A stretch of 64,000 bases of DNA from Streptomyces antioxidans (GTDB lineage: Bacteria > Actinomycetota > Actinomycetes > Streptomycetales > Streptomycetaceae): assembly GCF_000968685.2 (NCBI RefSeq), contig NZ_LAKD02000032.1, positions 124,001 through 188,000 of the forward strand, read 5' to 3'. Both the position numbers and the translations under genes were made by a program. Below are positions 59,412 to 64,000 of this stretch, one piece after another (within the stretch, counting starts at the first letter, position 1; each line of letters starts with the position of its first letter). The notes beneath the pieces are model-generated. The model worked only from the letters and a program-made list of their open reading frames with translations. It was not told where the DNA came from and ran no database searches.

Positions 59412-60275
59412 ATGCTGCAGATGTCCTCTCCCTCCCGCCGTGATGTTCTGCGGTCCGCGAGCGGTGCCGTGGCGGCCACGACGTGTGGCGCCGGCTGCGG
59501 CCACCACGCCGATTCCTCGTCGTCCAGACCGGCCGGTGCCGGCGAGACGCCCTCCTCCGGGGTGGTCTCGGACGGCGCCACGCCCGCCGGGCACGCGCCG
59601 CGCGGACCGGTGCGCTTCCCCGGGCTGCCACCGCGGATCGTCCACGGGCCGCGTGGCGGAACCGCGGTGGCCCTCACCTTCCACGGCCAGGGCGACGCGG
59701 GGCTCGCCCGCTCGCTGCTGTCCGAGGCCGAGCGCGCCGGGGCCCGGGTCACCGTCCTCGCCGTCGGCACCTGGCTGGACGAACACCCGGAGATGGCCCG
59801 GCGGGTCCTGGACGGCGGCCATGAGCTGGGCAACCACACCATGCGGCACCGCGCCGTGTGCGCCCTGCCCGCCGACCAGGCGTACGCGGAGATCGCCGAA
59901 TGTGCCGAGCGGCTGCGCCGCCTCACCGGGGCCATCGGCAGCTGGTTCCGGCCGTCGCAGGCCCGTACCGCCACGGACCTCGTGACCCGTCTCGCGGCCC
60001 GCGCCGGATACCCGCACGTCCTCTCCTACGACGTGGACTCGCTCGACTTCCAGGACCCGGGCCCGGCCGCTGTGCGGGACACGGTGCTCGGCCAGGTCCG
60101 CGCCGGTTCGGTGGTCAGCCTGCACTTCGGCCACCCCGGGACCCTGACCGCGCTTCCCCCGCTCCTCGACGGTCTGCGCGGGCGCTCTCTGCACGCGGTC
60201 ACCACGACGGAGCTGATGCACTCCGATGGCGTAGCAGCGACGGCGGGGCCCGGGAGGCGTACCGAGACTGGGTGA
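59412..60275 (+). CDS. Secreted NodB-like polysaccharide deacetylase homologue with altered metal motif
   Basis: Start ATG 59412 (ATG 59421 possible) gives 287 residues with a Tat-type lipoprotein-like N-terminus (SRRDVLRSASGAVAATTC). The NodB core starts at VALTFHGQGD, where family members have LTFDDGPD, so the usual first catalytic/metal Asp is His-Gly here. The HxxxH metal motif is intact (HELGNHTMRH), as are WFRPSQARTATD and YDVDSLDFQDPG. Either the metal site is rebuilt or activity differs. It may act on chitin-, peptidoglycan- or teichoic-like polymers at the cell surface. Confidence 0.85.
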   Translation: MLQMSSPSRRDVLRSASGAVAATTCGAGCGHHADSSSSRPAGAGETPSSGVVSDGATPAGHAPRGPVRFPGLPPRIVHGPRGGTAVALTFHGQGDAGLARSLLSEAERAGARVTVLAVGTWLDEHPEMARRVLDGGHELGNHTMRHRAVCALPADQAYAEIAECAERLRRLTGAIGSWFRPSQARTATDLVTRLAARAGYPHVLSYDVDSLDFQDPGPAAVRDTVLGQVRAGSVVSLHFGHPGTLTALPPLLDGLRGRSLHAVTTTELMHSDGVAATAGPGRRTETG

Positions 60276-60326
60276 GACGCCGCGCGGCCGCCCGTGGTGT
60301 GCCCGTACGGGAGCGGAGGAGACACC

Positions 60327-60884
60327 ATGCGCCGGAGCGGAAGAGACCCCATCACCCACCGCAAGGACCTCGGACTGCTCGCCCTGCGCCTCGGCGTGGG
60401 CGGGGTCCTGGTCGCGCACGGCACTCAGAAGCTCTTCGGCTGGTGCGGGGGTGAGGGAGTGGCCCGTACCGCCGAGGTCATGGAGGCGATGGGCTTCCGT
60501 CCGGGGCGGGTCAGCGCGGTGGGGGCCGGGCTGGGCGAGGCGGGCGGCGGGCTGCTGCTCGTGCTGGGCCTCGCCACTCCCGCGGCCGGGGCGGCGGCCG
60601 CGGGGACGATGGCGGGGGCGGTGTCGGTGCACGCACCGGCCGGGTTCTTCACCCAGTCCGGGGGTTATGAGTTCCCGGCGCTGCTGGGTTGCTCGGCGGC
60701 GGCACTCGGGATCTCGGGGCCAGGCCGCTACTCCCTGGACCACCTCACCTGCCATGTGCTGGACCGGCCGTGGCTGATCGCGGCGGCGTTCACCACGAGC
60801 GCCCTGGCGGCGGCCGCTGTGATCAAGCGCAGGCTGGCGGTGACCGCGGAGCGCGGGCTCGCCGAGGAGGAGGAGTACGAGTAG
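60327..60884 (+). CDS. DoxX family membrane protein
   Basis: Start ATG 60327 with GGAGGA 6-8 bases upstream gives 185 residues and four membrane helices. DLGLLALRLGVGGVLVAHGT then QKLFGW is the DoxX signature, followed by GAGLGEAGGGLLLVLGLAT and a C-terminal acidic tail. DoxX proteins sit in oxidoreductase complexes or detoxify thiols; many are stress genes. It follows the deacetylase by 51 bases and could be in the same transcript. Confidence 0.87.
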   Translation: MRRSGRDPITHRKDLGLLALRLGVGGVLVAHGTQKLFGWCGGEGVARTAEVMEAMGFRPGRVSAVGAGLGEAGGGLLLVLGLATPAAGAAAAGTMAGAVSVHAPAGFFTQSGGYEFPALLGCSAAALGISGPGRYSLDHLTCHVLDRPWLIAAAFTTSALAAAAVIKRRLAVTAERGLAEEEEYE

Positions 60885-60899
60885 GGGCCCATCACGGGG

Positions 60900-61043
60900 A
60901 TGCTGTCGGGCCCGGAGGAGCGGGGGGTGTCGGCCGCACGGGCGATCACGCTGAAGGGCATCGGCCACAATGTGACCCAGGAGGCTCCGGAAGACTTCGC
61001 CGGTGCCGTGCCGGTCGGGGCCGACCGTTCGCGGCGGCGCTGA
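60900..61043 (+). pseudogene. Remnant of an alpha/beta-hydrolase C-terminus
   Basis: A 47-codon frame (ATG 60900 to TGA 61041-61043) whose residues 14-37 (RAITLKGIGHNVTQEAPEDF) match the last part of epoxide-hydrolase/dehalogenase-type alpha/beta-hydrolases, including the catalytic His of GHNVTQEAPE. Nothing upstream supplies the oxyanion motif, nucleophile or acid; DoxX ends only 15 bases before. It is therefore a truncated relic, not a functional gene. Confidence 0.75.
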
Positions 61044-61098
61044 GCGGCGCGGCCGGGCCCGGGAGGGCATGGAGGGCCAGGTCCGAAGGGGGCAGGGG

Positions 61099-61569
61099 AT
61101 GGCGGAGTTCGAGGTGGCCACCGGCGCCGCGGAGCTCCCCGCCGACGAGGACCGTGGCCGCGGGGCCGCGGTGCGGACCGCGTTCGAGGGGCTGCTGCAG
61201 ATCCGCCGGCTGATGAACACCGGCGCCGCCGATCCCGAGGGGGCGCCCGCCGACTGGGAGCGGCGTCAGCCGGTGCGGGCCGTGGCCCTGGCGCTGGAGG
61301 CCGCCGGTGTTCCGCCGTCGGCGGTCGACGCGGCGGGCCGCCGCACGGCGACCGGCTACTGCCTCGGCGCGGCGGAGCGGACCGGGGTGGTACGGGTCGA
61401 GTGGCTGGGGCCGCCGGGAAGTGGCGCCGGGTACGCGGCGGAGGGCGCGCTGCGGAGGTGTGCGGAGGTACTGCGGCGGCTGGGGTGGGAGGCGCTGGAG
61501 TACCGGGGGCCGCGCCGCCACCGCTACCTCGAGGTCGAGCCGCCCGTGGCCGGGCCTCCCCGGAGCTGA
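61099..61569 (+). CDS. Conserved-looking hypothetical protein
   Basis: ATG 61099 has a purine-rich AAGGGGGCAGGGG upstream and gives 156 residues; ATG 61069 is possible. It is cytosolic with no signal or membrane segment. An N-terminal acidic helix region (AAVRTAFEGLLQIRRLMNTG) precedes an alpha/beta part ending LRRLGWEALEYRGPRRHRYL. Codon usage is that of a real gene. I do not recognise the family. Confidence 0.6.
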   Translation: MAEFEVATGAAELPADEDRGRGAAVRTAFEGLLQIRRLMNTGAADPEGAPADWERRQPVRAVALALEAAGVPPSAVDAAGRRTATGYCLGAAERTGVVRVEWLGPPGSGAGYAAEGALRRCAEVLRRLGWEALEYRGPRRHRYLEVEPPVAGPPRS

Positions 61570-61641
61570 CCCGCGCCGGGGAGCACACCCGGCCCCGGGG
61601 GGCGGGGGCTGACGCCCCGTCGCCTCCCGGGGCGGTGCCGC

Positions 61642-62409
61642 TTATGCGTTGGGGTCGAAGGGGATGTCGGACGGCTTGGCCTTCTCGAGGTGGGAGTTGA
61701 GCGTGTCGTCCTTCAGGCCGAGGGTGGCGCTGCCGAAGTCGGCCTGGCTCAGCTTGTCACGCAGCCCGGCGGGGTAGCCGTTCCAGCCGACCAGCGCGGG
61801 GTACTGCCAGGTCTGGTGGTGGTTCTCCGGCGGCTCGTCGTTGTCGTTCGCCGGGCGGAAGCAGTGGGTGCTCAGGCCGTCCTTGTGGTACACGACCTTG
61901 GGGTGGGTGCCGTCCCAGCGGATCTGGTCCCGGTTGTAGATGTTGAAGTTGCCGTGGGCCGAGGTGGCGACGTACTTGGCCTCGTCGTTCTGCACCCACA
62001 CCACGACATGCTCCCAGTCGTGGCGGTGGCCGCCGAGACCGCTCCCGGCCACGGCCTGGTCCTTCTCGAAGTACAGGCCGTAGATGATCGCGCACCAGTC
62101 GTTGTTGCACTTGGAGCGGGAGTATCCGTTGGTGTTGTCCAGGTCCCAGGAGTCGCGGCACTGGCCGTTGAGGGCGCCACTCGGGTTGAGCCCTTCCGCG
62201 ATCGTCCCGTCGGGGCCGATGGCGGGCGTGGGGTAGCAGCCGTCGGTGTCGTAGTCGAAGGCGGGCTCGAACGTCTGCTCCGTACCGTCCGCGTTGGCGG
62301 GCAGGGCCGTGGGCGGGTCCGCGAGCGCACTGCCCGGGAAGGCCACGACCAGCGCGATGGCGCTGCCGAGGATGGCGGACACTCTGCCGATCCGTGAACT
62401 CTTCTTCAC
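61642..62409 (-). CDS. Secreted NLP (necrosis- and ethylene-inducing peptide 1-like, NPP1) protein
   Basis: Start GTG 62409 is fixed by a strong AGGAGG 5 bases upstream; 255 residues. The Sec signal is KKSSRIGRVSAILGSAIALV with cleavage after SALA. The mature protein is a full NPP1 domain: the central heptapeptide is GHRHDWE (127-133), the canonical metal-binding motif of cytolytic NLPs, within GGHRHDWEHVVVW. Cys residues in GQCRDSW and SKCNNDWCAII can form the conserved disulfide. Canonical NLPs bind plant sphingolipids and lyse dicot cells. Divergent from the FGE-like gene. Whether this host meets plants is unknown. Confidence 0.93.
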   Translation of the reverse strand: MKKSSRIGRVSAILGSAIALVVAFPGSALADPPTALPANADGTEQTFEPAFDYDTDGCYPTPAIGPDGTIAEGLNPSGALNGQCRDSWDLDNTNGYSRSKCNNDWCAIIYGLYFEKDQAVAGSGLGGHRHDWEHVVVWVQNDEAKYVATSAHGNFNIYNRDQIRWDGTHPKVVYHKDGLSTHCFRPANDNDEPPENHHQTWQYPALVGWNGYPAGLRDKLSQADFGSATLGLKDDTLNSHLEKAKPSDIPFDPNA

Positions 62410-62702
62410 TGCGTCCTCCTGAACGACCGCGGCGTGCTCGCACGCCGGGAAGGTGGGGGTTGGCATGCTCAGGTCAGCATGATCGCATTCCTTGGGCGTC
62501 GGCGGGAGATGTCGCCGTGATGAAGAGTCAGCCAACAGCTATAGCAGGTGTGGTGGAACGTGACGAAGGAGGGGGCGGGCACCGGGCGGGGAGGTGGCGG
62601 GCCCGCGGACGATATCCGGTGAAATACTCGGCACCCACCGCGGGCAGCGTCTCCGCGGGGCGTCCCGCCCATCACCGTCTCGCAGGCCCGGAAGGGAATC
62701 GC

Positions 62703-63698
62703 ATGGACCGTAGCCAGGCAGGCACCACCGGCTGTTGCGCACCGTCGCGCGGCGGCGGCGCGGCCGTCACCGCCCCCGCGGCCGGGCACCGGGCGGACCC
62801 GGCGGAGACCGGCCGCCTCGGGGCGGACCCGGCCGGGACCGGTGGCGACGGGGCGGACACGGCACCGCTGCCGGGCGGGGCGTTCCTGATGGGGGCCGAG
62901 GACGCGGAGGGTTTCCCCCCCGATGGCGAGGGGCCGATCCGGGAGGTGACCGTGGCCGCGTTCCGGATCGATGTGCACGCGGTGACCAATGAGCGGTTCG
63001 CCCGCTTCGTACGCGAGACCGGCCACATCACCGAGGCCGAACGGTTCGGCTGGTCCTATGTGTTCGCCGGGTTCCTGCCCGCCGCGCTGCGCCGTGGCGC
63101 ACCGCGCCCCGAGGGAACGCCCTGGTGGTGCGGGGTGGAGGGGGCCTCGTGGCGGGCGCCGGAGGGGCCGGGCAGTGGGCTCGGTGAGCGGGACCGCCAC
63201 CCGGTGGTCCATGTCTCCTGGAACGACGCGGTGGCGTACTGCCGGTGGGCCGGGGCCCGGCTTCCCACCGAGGCCGAATGGGAGTACGCCGCCCGTGGCG
63301 GGCTGGTCGGGCGCCGGTACCCCTGGGGCGACGAGCTGACCCCCGGCGGTGTGCACCGCTGCAACATCTGGCAGGGGCGCTTCCCCACCAAGAACACGGC
63401 GGAGGACGGCTATCGGGGGACGGCCCCGGTGGACGCCTTCGAGCCCAATGGATTCGGTCTGTACAACGTGTCGGGGAACGTGTGGGAGTGGTGCGCCGAC
63501 TGGTGGTCCACCGACCACGCCGAGCGGCCGCGCACCGGTCCCGGCGGCCCGGCCACCGGCCTCGCCAAGGTCATGCGCGGCGGCTCCTATCTGTGCCACC
63601 AGTCGTACTGCAACCGCTACCGGGTGGCCGCCCGCACCTCCAACACCCCCGACAGCTCCACCGGCAACCTCGGCTTCCGCTGCGTGCGGGAGGCCTGA
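62703..63698 (+). CDS. Formylglycine-generating enzyme (SUMF1/FGE family)
   Basis: Start ATG 62703 with GGAAGGG upstream gives 331 residues. The FGE-sulfatase fold begins LPGGAFLMGAEDAEGFPPDG and has HPVVHVSWNDAVAYCRWAGA, LPTEAEWEYAARGG and GNVWEWCADWW. The copper-binding cysteines are Cys298 and Cys303 in YLCHQSYCNRYRVAARTSNT. It oxidises Cys to formylglycine in sulfatases using O2. No sulfatase gene is in the window. The first 17 residues include CCAPSRG, itself a perfect C-x-P-S-R target motif (Cys12-Arg16). Confidence 0.93.
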   Translation: MDRSQAGTTGCCAPSRGGGAAVTAPAAGHRADPAETGRLGADPAGTGGDGADTAPLPGGAFLMGAEDAEGFPPDGEGPIREVTVAAFRIDVHAVTNERFARFVRETGHITEAERFGWSYVFAGFLPAALRRGAPRPEGTPWWCGVEGASWRAPEGPGSGLGERDRHPVVHVSWNDAVAYCRWAGARLPTEAEWEYAARGGLVGRRYPWGDELTPGGVHRCNIWQGRFPTKNTAEDGYRGTAPVDAFEPNGFGLYNVSGNVWEWCADWWSTDHAERPRTGPGGPATGLAKVMRGGSYLCHQSYCNRYRVAARTSNTPDSSTGNLGFRCVREA

Positions 63699-63737
63699 GC
63701 CCTCTTTTATTCCGGGGTGTTGACGAAATAGATCGCC

Positions 63738-64000
63738 ATGCGCATGCTGGTCGGCATGCACCCCCATCAGGACGGCCCGCTGGCCCGGCTTCGGCGGGGC
63801 CATGAGGACTTGGTACTGGACCTGTTGCGCAAGCACGGTCCGCTCAGCCGGGCCGAACTGGGGCAGCACAGCGGGCTCTCCCGGACGACCCTCAGCGATA
63901 TCGTCGCCGGGCTGATCGAGACCGGCGCCGTGGTCGCCACCGCGCCCGGAGCGGCCCCGCGCAGGCGGGGGCGGCCGGTGGAGGCGCTGACCCTCAACCC
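63738..64000 (+). CDS. ROK family transcriptional regulator (5' part only)
   Basis: The frame starts at ATG 63738 (ATG 63744 or 63756 also possible) and runs off the window after about 87 codons. The visible part is the MarR-like winged helix of ROK repressors: ARLRRGHEDLVLDLLRKHGP, LSRAELGQHSGLSRTTLSDI, then RRRGRPVEALTLN where the sugar-kinase-like domain begins. ROK regulators answer to sugars or sugar phosphates. The rest of the gene is needed to judge the ligand. Confidence 0.85.
   Translation, partial: MRMLVGMHPHQDGPLARLRRGHEDLVLDLLRKHGPLSRAELGQHSGLSRTTLSDIVAGLIETGAVVATAPGAAPRRRGRPVEALTLN

Noticed and set aside
1..64000. tRNA, rRNA, insertion sequences, prophage or integrative-element genes
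   Set aside because: No cloverleaf-like segment, conserved rRNA block, transposase, integrase or terminal inverted repeats were recognised by eye; a tRNAscan/Infernal run would be decisive.

Overview
The window reads as a chromosomal stretch of a Streptomyces-like actinomycete. Base composition is very GC-rich and almost every codon ends in G or C. Starts are often GTG behind GGAG-type ribosome sites, and Sec and Tat signal peptides are common. Two genes carry the rare TTA codon. The content is that of a chromosome arm: catabolic islands, tailoring oxidases, secreted hydrolases, many TetR/LacI/PucR/Rrf2/LuxR regulators and gene remnants. I saw no rRNA, tRNA, CRISPR array, transposase or prophage gene.

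Layout. 1-3738 (minus): a peptide-export locus. A 72-residue double-glycine precursor with a cysteine-free Gly/Val/Thr-rich core is followed by an HlyD-like adaptor, a C39 peptidase-ABC exporter and the start of a second NHLM-type ABC protein that runs off the window. 4287-8264: a glutathionyl-hydroquinone-reductase-like protein, a two-HTH PucR-like regulator and a TetR repressor divergent from a cytochrome P450. 8440-14624: P450, secreted amidase, GH3 glycosidase and an SDR. 14663-16574: an ABC-F ATPase behind a leader with a possible upstream peptide and a start-codon hairpin. 16805-19008: a secreted Cys-rich protein with a TTA codon, a methyltransferase and an acetyltransferase. 19069-23390: a PucR regulator divergent from ureohydrolase and NCS1 permease genes, ending in an in-frame cyclase/aldehyde-dehydrogenase fusion remnant. 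23436-26044: methyltransferase, Rrf2 regulator and SfnB-like flavin monooxygenase with a 32-bp operator-like palindrome. 26135-29152: a large GAF/PAS/SpoIIE/ATPase signalling protein. 29205-38211: SDRs, a sugar-acid dehydratase, an esterase, a two-gene metal-type permease, and a Gfo/Idh/MocA dehydrogenase divergent from LacI.

38371-47631: a second TetR-P450 pair, then a tightly coupled operon of FOXRED2-like FAD oxidoreductase, FMN alpha-hydroxy-acid oxidase, degenerate P450-like protein (TTA codon) and CPA2 antiporter. It converges on an adenylate-forming enzyme. This looks like a small oxidative biosynthetic cluster with no PKS or NRPS in view and is one of the best candidates for something undescribed.

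47819-64000: a GPP34 protein, a LuxR/ATPase regulator divergent from a quinone-type oxidoreductase across a 50-bp nested palindrome, a secreted GH64 + GH76 pair that could open fungal walls, a small internally duplicated peptide, TetR, a PL8 polysaccharide lyase, an APC permease, a NodB-like deacetylase with an altered metal motif, DoxX, an alpha/beta-hydrolase remnant, an NLP (necrosis-inducing-type) protein, a formylglycine-generating enzyme carrying a substrate-like CAPSR motif at its own N-terminus, and the start of a ROK regulator. All assignments come from reading the sequence; no database search was run.
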